A DNA stretch of 64,000 nucleotides from Streptomyces sp. SKN60 (GCF_026236535.1 NZ_JAHTMW010000025.1:41156-105155), one strand, 5' to 3'. Positions 9,194-19,569 are shown, counted from the stretch's first letter. Numbers and translations: made by a program. The notes: generated from the letters alone by a model not told the origin.

Positions 9194-9691
9194 TCAGCCG
9201 GTGTACGGCGTGGCGCTGAGGATCTTCACCATGGCCATCTTGCCGTTCGGCAGCTCGTACTCGGCGTCCTCGCCGGCCTTCTTGCCGTTGACGCCCAGGC
9301 CGAGCGGCGACTGCGGGGAGTAGGTCTCGATGTCACCGCTCGCGTACTCGCGGGAGGCGAGCAGGAAGGTCATCGTGTCGTCCTCGTCGCCGTCGAAGGC
9401 GATCGTCACGACCATGCCCGGCTCGACGACGCCGTCGTCCGCCGGGGCCTCGCCGACCTTGGCGTTCTGCAGGAGCTGCGTGAGCTGGCGGACCCGGAGC
9501 TCCTGCTTGCCCTGCTCCTCCTTGGCCGCGTGGTACCCGCCGTTCTCCCGCAGGTCGCCCTCCTCGCGCGCCGCGGCGATCTTCGCGGCGATCTCGGTAC
9601 GCGCGGGACCAGACAGGTACGCAAGCTCCTCCTTGAGCTTGTTGTACGCCTCCTGGGTGAGCCAGGTGACGTTCTCGCTGGTCTGGGTCAC
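9194..9691 (-). CDS. greA: Transcription elongation factor GreA
   Basis: This 165-residue factor rescues backtracked RNA polymerase by stimulating transcript cleavage. The N-terminal coiled coil (TQEAYNKLKEELAYLSG, then AAREEGDLRENGGYHAAKEEQ) carries the acidic tip residues, and the C-terminal FKBP-like domain ends with the usual YELPNGK segment. The GTG start at 9691 has GAGGAG 7 nt upstream and gives the conserved TQTSENVTWL N-terminus. The frame continues 19 codons upstream but without family similarity. A hairpin terminator follows directly. Confidence 0.97.
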   Translation of the reverse strand: MTQTSENVTWLTQEAYNKLKEELAYLSGPARTEIAAKIAAAREEGDLRENGGYHAAKEEQGKQELRVRQLTQLLQNAKVGEAPADDGVVEPGMVVTIAFDGDEDDTMTFLLASREYASGDIETYSPQSPLGLGVNGKKAGEDAEYELPNGKMAMVKILSATPYTG

Positions 9692-9870
9692 AGGTGCTCC
9701 TCGTAGGTACTGGGAATACAAAAGCTCGTCCTGAGCGGAAAGCCACATGTCCAGCTTGCGCCTTCTTGCGCCTTCCGAGCGGGCGAAACCACGAGCCTAA
9801 CAATGAGTGGCGAAAAGCGGGAGGACATAACCGCGGTCTTTACGTCACCCCAGGTCACCGGGGCGGCCTG

Positions 9871-9889
9871 GCGGGGGCACTACCCCCGC
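9871..9889 (-). terminator. Short hairpin after the DUF4307 gene
   Basis: A 7-bp stem (GCGGGGG paired with CCCCCGC) with a 5-nt loop lies 13 bp past the stop of the 9903-10304 gene. No U-tract follows, which is normal in Streptomyces. Confidence 0.55.
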
Positions 9890-9902
9890 TCCCTACCCAC
9901 CG

Positions 9903-10304
9903 CTACCGCGCCGTACACCCGATCAGCTCGGCGCTGGTGGCCCGTGCGGTGGTGCGGATCGAGTAGACCTTGTCGAGCCGGTCCGTGCTCTCCTCGATCC
10001 GGACGTCCTTGCGGCCGACCTCGGTGCCGTCCTCGGCGCGGGAGCGCAGTGTGCACACGCCCTTGGCGTCGGTGTCCTTGCGGATCTCCAGGTGCACCTG
10101 GACCTCGCTGTCGCCGGTCACCTCGAACTTGATGACCTCGGCGCTGATCTTGCTGTCGACGACGTAGTGCCAGCCGAACCAGCCCATCATGGCGAGGAAG
10201 AGGGTGCCGAGCACCGCCCCGGCGATCATGAGCTTGCGGTCGGCCCGCGCGTCCGCGGAGCGCCCGTAGCGCCCCTCGGGGAGCCGCTCTCGCACCGCGC
10301 CCAT
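9903..10304 (-). CDS. DUF4307 single-pass membrane protein
   Basis: A 133-residue protein with a charged N-terminus (about 24 residues), one membrane helix (IAGAVLGTLFLAMMGWFGWHYVV) and an outward domain rich in beta-strand-like sequence with two cysteines (VCTLRS near 84 and GCTAR at the end). Family DUF4307 is conserved in actinobacteria next to mca and greA. Its function is unknown. It is divergent from mca with less than 100 bp between starts, so promoters must overlap there. Confidence 0.9.
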   Translation of the reverse strand: MGAVRERLPEGRYGRSADARADRKLMIAGAVLGTLFLAMMGWFGWHYVVDSKISAEVIKFEVTGDSEVQVHLEIRKDTDAKGVCTLRSRAEDGTEVGRKDVRIEESTDRLDKVYSIRTTARATSAELIGCTAR

Positions 10305-10401
10305 GATCGTTCCTCTCGCCGTCGGGGTACCGGAATTTTCCCTCCCCCGATTCCGTCACTATAGAGACCTCCCTAGGCGACGAATGACTGAGGACCGAGT
10401 C

Positions 10402-11283
10402 TTGACTGAGCAGCTGCGACTGATGGCCGTTCACGCCCACCCCGACGACGAGTCGAGCAAGGGCGCGGCCACGATGGCGAAGTATGTGTCCGAGGGGGTG
10501 GAGGTCCTGGTGGTGACCTGCACGGGCGGCGAGCGCGGCTCCATCCTCAACCCGAAGCTCCAGGGCGACCCCTACATCGAGGCGAACATCCACGAGGTGC
10601 GCCGCAAGGAGATGGACGAGGCGCGCGAGATCCTGGGCGTGAAGCAGGAGTGGCTGGGCTTCGTCGACTCGGGCCTGCCCGAGGGCGACCCGCTGCCGCC
10701 GCTCCCCGAGGGCTGCTTCGCCCTGGAGGACGTGGACGCGGCGGCGGGCGAGCTGGTCCGCAAGATCCGCGCGTTCCGCCCGCAGGTCGTCACGACCTAC
10801 GACGAGAACGGCGGGTACCCGCACCCCGACCACATCATGACCCACAAGATCTCGATGGTGGCCTTCGACGGCGCGGCCGACACCGAGAAGTACCCCGAGG
10901 ACGAGTTCGGCCCGGCCCACGCGCCGAGCAAGCTCTACTACAACCAGGGCTTCAACCGCCCGCGCACCGAGGCGCTGCACCAGGCGCTGCTCGACCGGGG
11001 CCTGGAGTCGCCGTACGGGGACTGGCTGAAGCGCTGGGACGAGTTCTCGCGCAAGGAGCGCACCCTCACCACCTACGTGCCCTGCGCGGAGTTCTTCGAG
11101 ATCCGCGACAAGGCCCTGATCGCCCACCGCACCCAGATCGACCCCGACGGCGGCTGGTTCCGGGTCCCGATGGACATCCAGAAGGAGGTCTGGCCCACGG
11201 AGGAGTACGAGCTGAGCAAGTCCCTCGTGGACACCTCCCTCCCCGAGAGCGACCTCTTCGCGGGCATCCGGGACAATGCCTAG
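10402..11283 (+). CDS. mca: Mycothiol S-conjugate amidase
   Basis: Mca hydrolyses mycothiol S-conjugates of electrophiles to glucosaminyl-inositol and a mercapturic acid for export. The protein has the LmbE/PIG-L zinc motif AHPDDE (H13, D16), a second HPDH site, and Lys at position 20 (ESSKG), which separates Mca from the deacetylase MshB. The 293-residue length is exactly that of the family. I chose the TTG at 10402 because GAGGA lies 7 nt upstream and the product then starts TEQLRLMAVHAHPDD. An ATG at 10384 would add six residues. A small membrane-protein gene follows one base after the stop. Confidence 0.95.
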   Translation: MTEQLRLMAVHAHPDDESSKGAATMAKYVSEGVEVLVVTCTGGERGSILNPKLQGDPYIEANIHEVRRKEMDEAREILGVKQEWLGFVDSGLPEGDPLPPLPEGCFALEDVDAAAGELVRKIRAFRPQVVTTYDENGGYPHPDHIMTHKISMVAFDGAADTEKYPEDEFGPAHAPSKLYYNQGFNRPRTEALHQALLDRGLESPYGDWLKRWDEFSRKERTLTTYVPCAEFFEIRDKALIAHRTQIDPDGGWFRVPMDIQKEVWPTEEYELSKSLVDTSLPESDLFAGIRDNA

Positions 11284-11284
11284 C

Positions 11285-11518
11285 ATGAGCGCACACCTGG
11301 CACTGACCGAGCTCGTCCCCTTCGCCGCGAAGGAGCTGGACGAGAACAAGGTGACCCCCGGCGTCCTCGGCTTCGTGGTCTTCGCCGTCCTGGCGCTGGC
11401 CGTCTGGGGTCTGATGAAGTCGATGAACCGCCACATGCACAAGGTCGACTTCGCGGAGGCCCCGGACCCGGCCACCGCGGGCGCGCCGGCTTCGGCGGCC
11501 GAGGGCTCGAAGAAGTAG
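11285..11518 (+). CDS. Small single-pass membrane protein downstream of mca
   Basis: A 77-residue protein with one hydrophobic helix (VLGFVVFAVLALAVWGLM, about residues 28-45), then a His/Lys-containing segment (MNRHMHKVDF) and an Ala/Pro-rich tail. It starts just after the mca stop and is probably co-transcribed. Similar small proteins follow mca in other Streptomyces, as I recall. No function is known. An ATG at 11276, overlapping mca, is an alternative start. Confidence 0.85.
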   Translation: MSAHLALTELVPFAAKELDENKVTPGVLGFVVFAVLALAVWGLMKSMNRHMHKVDFAEAPDPATAGAPASAAEGSKK

Positions 11519-11532
11519 CAGGCGGTACGCCT

Positions 11533-11560
11533 CCGGGCCCCGGCACCCGCCGGGGCCCGG
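11533..11560. terminator. Bidirectional terminator hairpin
   Basis: A perfect 12-bp stem (11533-11544 with 11549-11560) with a 4-nt loop lies between the convergent small membrane-protein gene and the STAND NTPase gene. Confidence 0.8.
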
Positions 11561-11594
11561 CGAGCGCTACCCGGGCCGATCCGCCGGACGGGCC

Positions 11595-14500
11595 CTAGCC
11601 CACCGGCACCCCCATCACCTCCCGCGCCTGCCGCCCCGGCACCATGCCCAGGTCCCAGGCCTGCCAGGCCCCGTCCGAGGCGGGGCCGCGGTCCAGGACC
11701 AGGGCGTACGACTCGGCGCAGTCGGTGAGGCGCGGGTCCCGGGACGGGTGGGCGGCGGCGGTCAGGGAGGCGAGTTCCTCTCGGGCCGCGGCCGGGTCGG
11801 GGAGCAGGGTGGCGCGCAGGAAGCGGGCCCAGTCGGTGCCGCGGCGGTCGCCGTACCCGGCGAAGAGGCCGGCCGCCTCCTCGCACAGGCCCAGGGCCTG
11901 CGTGGTGCGCCCGTTGCCCGCGTCGACCACGGCCAGCTCCAGACAGGTCCAGGCCTCGCCGTGGGCCACGCCGATCCGGCGGAAGTCGGCCCGGGCGTCC
12001 ATCAGGAGCTGGCGGGCGAAGCCCGAGTTGCGCAGGTTGCCGGTCTGCGCGGCCCGCTGGTCCCGCGTCACCCGGCCCGAATGGTGGCGGGCGCATGCCA
12101 AGCCGTAGACGTCGCGCATCCGCGAGAACATCGTCCGCGCCCGCTCCAGCTCCCGCACCGCCTGGTCCCGGTCGCCCCGCTCCTCCAGGGCGTGCCCCAG
12201 GTAGTAGAGCGTCCACGCCTCGCCGCGGGCGTCCTCCTGCTCGCGATGCCGCGACAGCGCCTGCCGCAGCCCGTCCACCGCGGGCCCCACGTCCCCGGCG
12301 ACAAGCCGCGCCCGGGCCAGCTGGGTCAGCGCCCACGCCTCGCCGCGCCCGTCCCGGGTCCGCCCGTACTCGTCGAGGGCGAGCCGCAGCTCCGCCTCGG
12401 CCCGCTCCACCTCACCCGTCCGCAGCCGCACCTGGCCCAACTGGAAGTGCGTCCAGGCCTCGCCGTGCAGCGACTCGTGCTCCCGGTGCAACGCGAGCGC
12501 CCGGTCCAGCAGATCGAGCGCCTCCGCCAGCCGGCCCCGGTCCCGCTCGACCGCCCCCAGCGCGTGCAGCGTCCACCCCCGGTCGGCCGCGAGCGACTCC
12601 GGCTCCTGCAGCTCGAGCGCCTCCCGCAGCCGGGCCGCCGCCTCCGCCAGCTGCCCCTGGTGGTGCAGCGTGATGCCGAGCGAGCACAGCGCGAGCGCCG
12701 CGCCCGCGTCCTGATGCGCCTCCTGATACAGCGACACCACCGAGGTCAGCGTCGTCCGCGCCTTGTCCAGCTCGCCCAGCTGTCGGGCCGCGATGCCGGT
12801 GCGCCACTGCACCGAGCGCGAGAGCAGCCCCTGCCCCACCGCCTCGGTCAGCTCGTTGATCTCACCCAGCCGGTACAGATCACCGCGCAGCAGACAGTGG
12901 TCGCACAGCGCGCCCAGCAGATCGAGCACCGTCTGCTGGTCCACGCCCTCGGTGTGCCGCAGCGTCGCCGTGATGAAGCTGGACTCCTCGTCCAGCCAGC
13001 GCAGCGCCGCGTCCAGCGAACCGAACCCGTGCCCGTCGAAGCGGTCCGCACGCGTCGACATCTTGCCGTCGACCATCCGCAGCACCGCGTCCGCCAGCTC
13101 CGCGTAGTTGCGGATCAGCCGCTCCTGCGCCGCCGCGATCTCCGCCTGGTCCTCCTCCTCGACGAGCCGCGCCGCCGCGAAACCGCGCACCGCGTCGTGC
13201 AGCCGGTAGCGCTTCCCGCGTACGTGGTCGAGCAGCCCGGCCCCGGTCAGCTCCCCGAGCAGCCGCGCCCCGTCCGCCTGGCTGCCGCCGAGCAGCGCCG
13301 CCGCGGCCGCCGCCCCCAGCGAGGCCCGGCCCGCGAGCGCGAGCCGCCGCAGGAGCCGCCGCCCGTCCTCGTCCAGACCCGTCGCGTACCCCGCCGCGAG
13401 CGCCCGCTCCACCGGCCCCGCGTCCGGCCCGGCCGCCGCGAGCAGCCCGGCCACCTCCGCCGCCGGCCGCCCGTCGAGCAGCGCGCCCGCCGTGCGCAGG
13501 GCCAGCGGCAGCCCGCCGCACAGCTCCCGCGCCCGCTCGAACCCCTCCGCGTCGTACGGCCCCCGCGCCCCGCCAGGCCCCAACAGCTCCTCCGCGCCCG
13601 CCGCGTCGAGCGCCGCCACCGGCAGCACGTGCACCGAGGCCGGCAGGTCCGCGCCCAGGTCGAGCGGCTCCCGGCAGGTCACCAGGACCAGACTGTCGGA
13701 GCGCTCCGGAAGCAGCGTGCGCACCTGCTCCGGGTCCACCGCGTCGTCCAGGACGAGCGTCACCGCGAGCCCCGTCAGCTGCTGGTGGTACAGCTCCGCA
13801 AGGCGCCGCACCTGCTGCTCGGCCGACGCCCGCTCGCGGAACAGGAGTTGCTCGCGCGGCGCGCCCAGCCGGTTCAGCAGATGCAGCAGCGCCTCCCGGG
13901 TGGACAGCGGCTGCTGCCCGCGGGTGGCCCCGCCCCGCAGGTCCACCACGCACGCCCCGCGGAACTGGTCCCGCAGCGCGTGCGCCGCCCGTACCGCCAG
14001 CGCCGTACGGCCCGAGCCGGGCGCGCCGGGCAGCAGCACCACCGTCGGCCGGGTCGTGGTCGCCGCCCGGCCCGCCTGCACCCACTGGGTGATCTGCGCC
14101 AGCTCGGCCCGCCGCCCCGCGAACGGCCCGTCGGCGTCCGGCAGTTGCCCGAAGGACTGCTCCAGGACCGCCCGCCGCCGGGCCGCCGCGCTGCGGTCCG
14201 CGCCGCGCAGCCGCTCCACCGTCCGCTGCGCCGGCTGCCCCGCCGTCCGCAGCAGCACCCGCTCCTTGTCCAGGAACGGCCGCACGCCCCGCACCTCCAG
14301 GGCCGTCAGCCACTGCAGCCGCAGCTGCTCCACCCCGCCCGGCCGGCCCGCCGCCCCGGCCCTGCGGTGCGCCGCCGCCCGCCGTTCCCCGCCGACCTTG
14401 AACGCGGCCGCGGCGGCACCCGCCACCGCGACCACGGCGCCCGCGCCGAACGCGGTGCCCGCCGCCGTACCGAGGGCGAGGTCGCCGCCGACCGCCGCGG

Positions 14501-14750
14501 CGGCCGCGACCGCCGTCACCACGGCCGGCGTCGCCAGGTCCACCGGGGACGCGGGACCGGCCTCCGCCGCCTCCACGGCCCGCAGATAGGCCGCGTACTC
14601 CTCGGCCGCCGGCGCCGCGATCGCGTCGAGCGCCGCCTTCCCGCGGGACAGCAGCACCGCCCCGTCGAAGCGGCCTCCCGAGCGCCGTACCTCTTCCTCC
14701 ACGGCCCGTGCCCACAGCCCCTCGGCCTCGGCCCGATGGCTGTCCCGCAT
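11595..14750 (-). CDS. STAND (NB-ARC-like) NTPase with C-terminal TPR array
   Basis: A 1051-residue signalling NTPase. The N-terminal 180 residues hold a conserved helical stretch and Ala/Gly/Val-rich segments that could be membrane-associated. The NTPase domain starts near residue 235: the P-loop reads GAPGSGRT, so the usual Walker A lysine is an arginine (R248), and Walker B is LVLDDA. A winged-helix-like segment (YRLHDAVRGFAAARL) follows, then about ten TPR-like repeats (GEAWTLYYLGHALEERGD and relatives) to the end. Streptomyces AfsR-type proteins share this order but have an N-terminal SARP domain that is missing here. The ATG at 14750 has GAGGGGG upstream. No partner gene is adjacent. 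Confidence 0.9.
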   Translation of the reverse strand: MRDSHRAEAEGLWARAVEEEVRRSGGRFDGAVLLSRGKAALDAIAAPAAEEYAAYLRAVEAAEAGPASPVDLATPAVVTAVAAAAAVGGDLALGTAAGTAFGAGAVVAVAGAAAAAFKVGGERRAAAHRRAGAAGRPGGVEQLRLQWLTALEVRGVRPFLDKERVLLRTAGQPAQRTVERLRGADRSAAARRRAVLEQSFGQLPDADGPFAGRRAELAQITQWVQAGRAATTTRPTVVLLPGAPGSGRTALAVRAAHALRDQFRGACVVDLRGGATRGQQPLSTREALLHLLNRLGAPREQLLFRERASAEQQVRRLAELYHQQLTGLAVTLVLDDAVDPEQVRTLLPERSDSLVLVTCREPLDLGADLPASVHVLPVAALDAAGAEELLGPGGARGPYDAEGFERARELCGGLPLALRTAGALLDGRPAAEVAGLLAAAGPDAGPVERALAAGYATGLDEDGRRLLRRLALAGRASLGAAAAAALLGGSQADGARLLGELTGAGLLDHVRGKRYRLHDAVRGFAAARLVEEEDQAEIAAAQERLIRNYAELADAVLRMVDGKMSTRADRFDGHGFGSLDAALRWLDEESSFITATLRHTEGVDQQTVLDLLGALCDHCLLRGDLYRLGEINELTEAVGQGLLSRSVQWRTGIAARQLGELDKARTTLTSVVSLYQEAHQDAGAALALCSLGITLHHQGQLAEAAARLREALELQEPESLAADRGWTLHALGAVERDRGRLAEALDLLDRALALHREHESLHGEAWTHFQLGQVRLRTGEVERAEAELRLALDEYGRTRDGRGEAWALTQLARARLVAGDVGPAVDGLRQALSRHREQEDARGEAWTLYYLGHALEERGDRDQAVRELERARTMFSRMRDVYGLACARHHSGRVTRDQRAAQTGNLRNSGFARQLLMDARADFRRIGVAHGEAWTCLELAVVDAGNGRTTQALGLCEEAAGLFAGYGDRRGTDWARFLRATLLPDPAAAREELASLTAAAHPSRDPRLTDCAESYALVLDRGPASDGAWQAWDLGMVPGRQAREVMGVPVG

Positions 14751-14980
14751 CGCGTTCCCCCTCCGCTCGCGACGCCGGGTCGTGTCAAGTCCCCGGCGCA
14801 CTCCGCCTCGAACAGTCCGGTGCCCAGTGTCCTCGGAGACATGCGCAGACGCGAGGGACGGACGTCGCCGCCCGGTGTTCCCAAGGGTCCGCGCCCCCCA
14901 ACGGAACTGACCGAACGACTGCCCGTCGACCTCCCGTCCGATGGCGTTCATGTGCCGAATACCGCGTCCGGGTGATGCAC

Positions 14981-15008
14981 CGGAACCAATCCTTCCCGGG
15001 GCAGTTGA
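14981..15008 (+). promoter_or_regulatory. Candidate sigma-BldN promoter of the rodlin gene
   Basis: CGGAAC, 16 bp, then AGTTGA matches CGTAAC-N16-CGTTGA (the consensus I recall for sigma-BldN) at 10 of 12 positions. It predicts a 5-prime UTR of about 65 nt. Confidence 0.55.
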
Positions 15009-15035
15009 TCAGGACGCTTCGGTCAACGGAGCAGT

Positions 15036-15065
15036 TCCGGGCCATCGAGCTCCGGGCCATCGAGC
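15036..15065 (+). repeat. 15-bp tandem duplication in the rodlin leader
   Basis: TCCGGGCCATCGAGC occurs twice in direct succession, directly upstream of the rodlin ribosome site. It would lie in the untranslated leader. Confidence 0.8.
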
Positions 15066-15081
15066 TCAAGAAGGAATACTC

Positions 15082-15477
15082 GTGATCAAGAAGGTTCTTG
15101 CTACCGCTGCTGTCGCGGCCACCGTCGCCGGCATGTCCGCGACCACGGCGATGGCGGCCGGTAACGACGGCGGCAGCGCCAACATCATCGGCAACACGTC
15201 GAAGCAGTCCATCGGCAGCAACTCCACCGGTGGCTACATGAGCCCGAACTTCGGTCTCGTCAACGGTGGCGTCCTGCACTGCTTCGACGTCCAGAAGGTC
15301 GAGGCCCAGGTGCCGATCGGCGCCCTCATCGGTGTCCCGATCGCCGTCCAGGACGTCCTCGGCAACCCGATCGCCAACCAGACCTGCACCCAGAACTCCG
15401 TGCAGCAGAAGGGCGACGACGCTCTGTCGCACATCCTGGGCGAGGTCCTCTCCCAGAACGGCAACATGGGCGGCTGA
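15082..15477 (+). CDS. rdl: Rodlin (spore and aerial hypha sheath protein)
   Basis: A 131-residue secreted protein of the rodlin family (RdlA/RdlB), which organises chaplin fibrils into the paired-rodlet layer on aerial hyphae and spores. The Sec signal peptide starts with the family sequence MIKKVLATAAVAATVAG and ends near residue 29 (AMA). The mature part has the rodlin hallmarks: GNDGG, an Asn/Ser/Gly-rich stretch, the VQDVLGN segment, QTCTQNSVQQKGDDALSHIL, and two cysteines. The GTG start has AAGGA 7 nt upstream. Only one rodlin gene is present here, whereas S. coelicolor has a pair. A BldN-like promoter precedes it and a strong terminator follows. Confidence 0.93.
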   Translation: MIKKVLATAAVAATVAGMSATTAMAAGNDGGSANIIGNTSKQSIGSNSTGGYMSPNFGLVNGGVLHCFDVQKVEAQVPIGALIGVPIAVQDVLGNPIANQTCTQNSVQQKGDDALSHILGEVLSQNGNMGG

Positions 15478-15493
15478 TCCTCCGAGCCCCGCT

Positions 15494-15542
15494 GAAGCGG
15501 CCCCGTTCCTCGCAGAGCCAGTGCGAGGAGCGGGGCCGCTTC
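15494..15542 (+). terminator. Rodlin terminator
   Basis: A 21-bp stem (15494-15514 with 15522-15542) with a single G-T pair and a 7-nt loop starts 16 bp after the rodlin stop. It insulates the gene from the downstream DUF255 gene. Confidence 0.88.
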
Positions 15543-15665
15543 GCCGTCATCCCTGCCCCGTCCGCGCCCGGCCCACCCATGGCGTACGGGCGGACTCGGC
15601 GGGGCGGTGCCGCCGGGCGGTGTTTCCCCGCCCGCCCGCCGCCCCGGGTGCGCGAGGATGGGGCC

Positions 15666-17693
<2,028 letters not shown>

Positions 17694-17724
17694 CGCAGCT
17701 GTGGAAGCGGAAGGGCGTCCGCGT

Positions 17725-17762
17725 CACTTGTAGAGCTCACTTGCAGAGCTCACTTGCAGAGC
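17725..17762 (-). repeat. 13-bp tandem triplication at the 3-prime end of the LCP gene
   Basis: CACTTGYAGAGCT is repeated about three times (17725-17737, 17738-17750, 17751-17762). The repeat covers the last codons and stop of the LCP-family gene, so the duplicated copies carry extra potential stops just downstream. Confidence 0.75.
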
Positions 17763-18826
17763 AGCGAGGCGCCCTTCACCGGCTTGTAGTCGCCGAGGCC
17801 CCGCGGGATCTCGCTGGTCGGCTCCGGCCGGGCCTTCGGCAGCGCCTTGTCGGCGCGCATCGCCGCGAAGACCTGGTCCGCGTGCTTCTCGTCCCAGGCC
17901 AGGGTCGACCCGACGTCCTCGATGTTCGCGTTGAAGCCCGCGACCGGGACGACCGCGAACTCGGTACGGGCCGGGGTGAGGTTCTTCAGCCGGCCGGCGA
18001 GCGCGACCAGCTCGGTGACCGAGATCCCGCGCTCCGCCTTGCCCTTGCCGCGCACCGTCGAGGCGAAGGCCTTCAGCGCCTTCGGGCTCTTGAGCAGCCC
18101 GTCGCGCAGGCTGCGGTGCAGGTTGGCGATGAACAGCTGCTGCTTCTGGATGCGCCCGAAGTCCATCTTGCCGTCCGCCCGGCGCGAGCGGACGTACTGC
18201 AGCGCCTCGCCGCCCCGCACCGACTTCGAGCCGGCCTTCAGGTCGAGCCCGGTCACCGGGTCCTTGAGCCGCTGCTTCGTACAGATGGGGGTGCCCTTGT
18301 CGAAGACGTTCACGGTGTCCATGAAGCGGCGGAAGTCGATCTCCAGATAGCGGTGGACCGGAACCCCGGTCATCGCCTCGACGGTCTCGATCGTGAAGGC
18401 CGAACCGCCCTCCGCCCAGGCCGCGTTGATCTTCGCCGGGTGGGCCTCGTGCTGCTCGCCGGTCCGCCGGTCGACATGCCCGTCGGGGAACTCGGTGAGC
18501 GAGTCGCGCGGCAGGCTGACCACGCTCACCCGGTCGTTCTTCGCCGACACGTGGACCAGCATGATCACGTCGGTGCAGGCGCACTCGCGGCTGCCGAGCC
18601 GGTACTTCTTCTTCTCGGCGGCGGTCACCGCCTTGCGGCCGTCGACGCCGACCACCAGCAGGTTCAGGCCCTTCTTCGGCGAGGGCAGATCCGACGGCGC
18701 CGCGGCGAGGACGCCGGTGCCGAGCGCGACCAGGGCGGTGGACAGGAGCAGCGTACGTCTCCGGCGCGGGCGCGGGCGTGGGCCGAGGCCGGGGCCGGGG
18801 CGCCGGAGGTTGTGGGGGGAATTCAT
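17750..18826 (-). CDS. LytR-CpsA-Psr (LCP) family protein
   Basis: A 358-residue membrane-anchored protein. A Pro/Arg-rich N-terminus is followed by one helix (TLLLSTALVALGTGVLAAA, about 25-43). The LCP domain starts with LNLLVVGVDGR, then CTDVIMLVHV, the catalytic-region VSLPRDS, INAAWAEGG, and the GGEALQYVRSR motif. LCP proteins transfer undecaprenyl-linked glycopolymers such as teichoic acid or capsule to peptidoglycan. Being next to an EPS locus suggests it may ligate the polymer made there; this is inference. The ATG at 18826 lies 118 bp from the divergent small gene. The stop is embedded in a 13-bp tandem repeat. Confidence 0.9.
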   Translation of the reverse strand: MNSPHNLRRPGPGLGPRPRPRRRRTLLLSTALVALGTGVLAAAPSDLPSPKKGLNLLVVGVDGRKAVTAAEKKKYRLGSRECACTDVIMLVHVSAKNDRVSVVSLPRDSLTEFPDGHVDRRTGEQHEAHPAKINAAWAEGGSAFTIETVEAMTGVPVHRYLEIDFRRFMDTVNVFDKGTPICTKQRLKDPVTGLDLKAGSKSVRGGEALQYVRSRRADGKMDFGRIQKQQLFIANLHRSLRDGLLKSPKALKAFASTVRGKGKAERGISVTELVALAGRLKNLTPARTEFAVVPVAGFNANIEDVGSTLAWDEKHADQVFAAMRADKALPKARPEPTSEIPRGLGDYKPVKGASLLCK

Positions 18827-18944
18827 GGCGGAACGTTAATTCGGGCACACTCGCACACAGGTGCGCGACGCGACATCGGCAGTTCGAATCACCCGCCTGC
18901 GACGGCTGTGTCATGATGCCGGAACACCGGTGAAAGGAGCGAAT

Positions 18945-19145
18945 ATGGCCCCCGATCCAGGGAAATGGGAGCGCATGGCCTTCATTCCGAAGAGCCGTTA
19001 TGTTCCCGACCCGCCGCCCGAGCGGGAGCCCTTCCCGCTCTATTCCTCCCTGGCCCGCCAGTGGGAACAGGCAGGCCGGGTGGTGCCCGGAGTGCCGGAC
19101 CGGGAGTGGGAGCGGCTGATGAGAACACCTATTTGGCCGCGTTGA
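18945..19145 (+). CDS. Small hypothetical protein (66 aa)
   Basis: The ATG at 18945 has an excellent AAAGGAG site 6 nt upstream, which is the main reason to call this gene. The product is Pro/Trp/Arg-rich (PDPGKWERM, PDPPPEREPFPLYSSLARQWEQ, VPDREWERLMRTPIWPR) with no signal peptide, membrane helix or cysteine. I do not recognise the family. The stop lies 170 bp before a chaplin gene and the leader lies in the divergent region with the LCP gene. It is less GC-rich than its neighbours in the first half. Confidence 0.65.
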   Translation: MAPDPGKWERMAFIPKSRYVPDPPPEREPFPLYSSLARQWEQAGRVVPGVPDREWERLMRTPIWPR

Positions 19146-19196
19146 CCATTCGGGTGCGCGGCAATGGGGTGAAGGGGGCCGGTCGGACCATCCGAC

Positions 19197-19224
19197 GGTT
19201 TCCTTTTCGTGGCAGGGTCGTTGA
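19197..19224 (+). promoter_or_regulatory. Candidate sigma-BldN promoter of the first chaplin gene
   Basis: A perfect -10-like CGTTGA at 19219-19224 is preceded, with a 16-bp spacer, by GGTTTC (3 of 6 to CGTAAC). The total of 9 of 12 is weaker than at the other sheath genes. Confidence 0.4.
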
Positions 19225-19314
19225 GAACCGTGCAGTGGAAGGCGGGAGTCCGCAGGGCTCCCGTAATCGCGAAAGCCGTGAATTCTCTTCCGCCGCAGAA
19301 AGGATCCAGACGAA

Positions 19315-19548
19315 ATGAAGTGCAAGAAGGCCGCGGTCGCCGTTGCCGGTCTGCTCATGGCCCTGGGTGCCGCCGCTCCCGCGATGGCCGACTCGCACGC
19401 CGAGGGCTTCGCCGTCGGCTCGCCCGGCGTCCTGTCCGGCAACGTGATCCAGGCGCCGATCCACATCCCGATCAACGTCTGCGGCAACAGCGTGAACATC
19501 ATCGGCCTGTTCAACCCGGCCTTCGGCAACGTCTGCGTCAACCACTGA
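19315..19548 (+). CDS. chp: Short chaplin
   Basis: A 77-residue secreted amyloid-forming surface protein. The signal peptide ends with AMA near residue 25. The mature part is a single chaplin domain: SPGVLSGNVIQAPIHIPINVCGN, then SVNIIGLFNPAFGNVCVNH. Both conserved cysteines are present and should form the intramolecular disulfide. There is no sorting signal, so it is a short (ChpD-H-like) chaplin that self-assembles at the air-water interface. The ATG at 19315 has AAAGGATCC upstream. A BldN-like element lies about 90 bp upstream and a 19-bp terminator follows. Confidence 0.95.
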   Translation: MKCKKAAVAVAGLLMALGAAAPAMADSHAEGFAVGSPGVLSGNVIQAPIHIPINVCGNSVNIIGLFNPAFGNVCVNH

Positions 19549-19569
19549 CGTAACGGCTCCGAAGGTTCC

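Larger units (their letters stand above)
14751..15081. other. Divergent intergenic region upstream of the rodlin gene
   Basis: 331 bp without a supported gene between the STAND NTPase and the rodlin. It holds the BldN-like promoter at 14981-15008, a 15-bp tandem duplication at 15036-15065 and the ribosome site AAGGA before the GTG at 15082. Nothing else was recognised. Confidence 0.7.
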
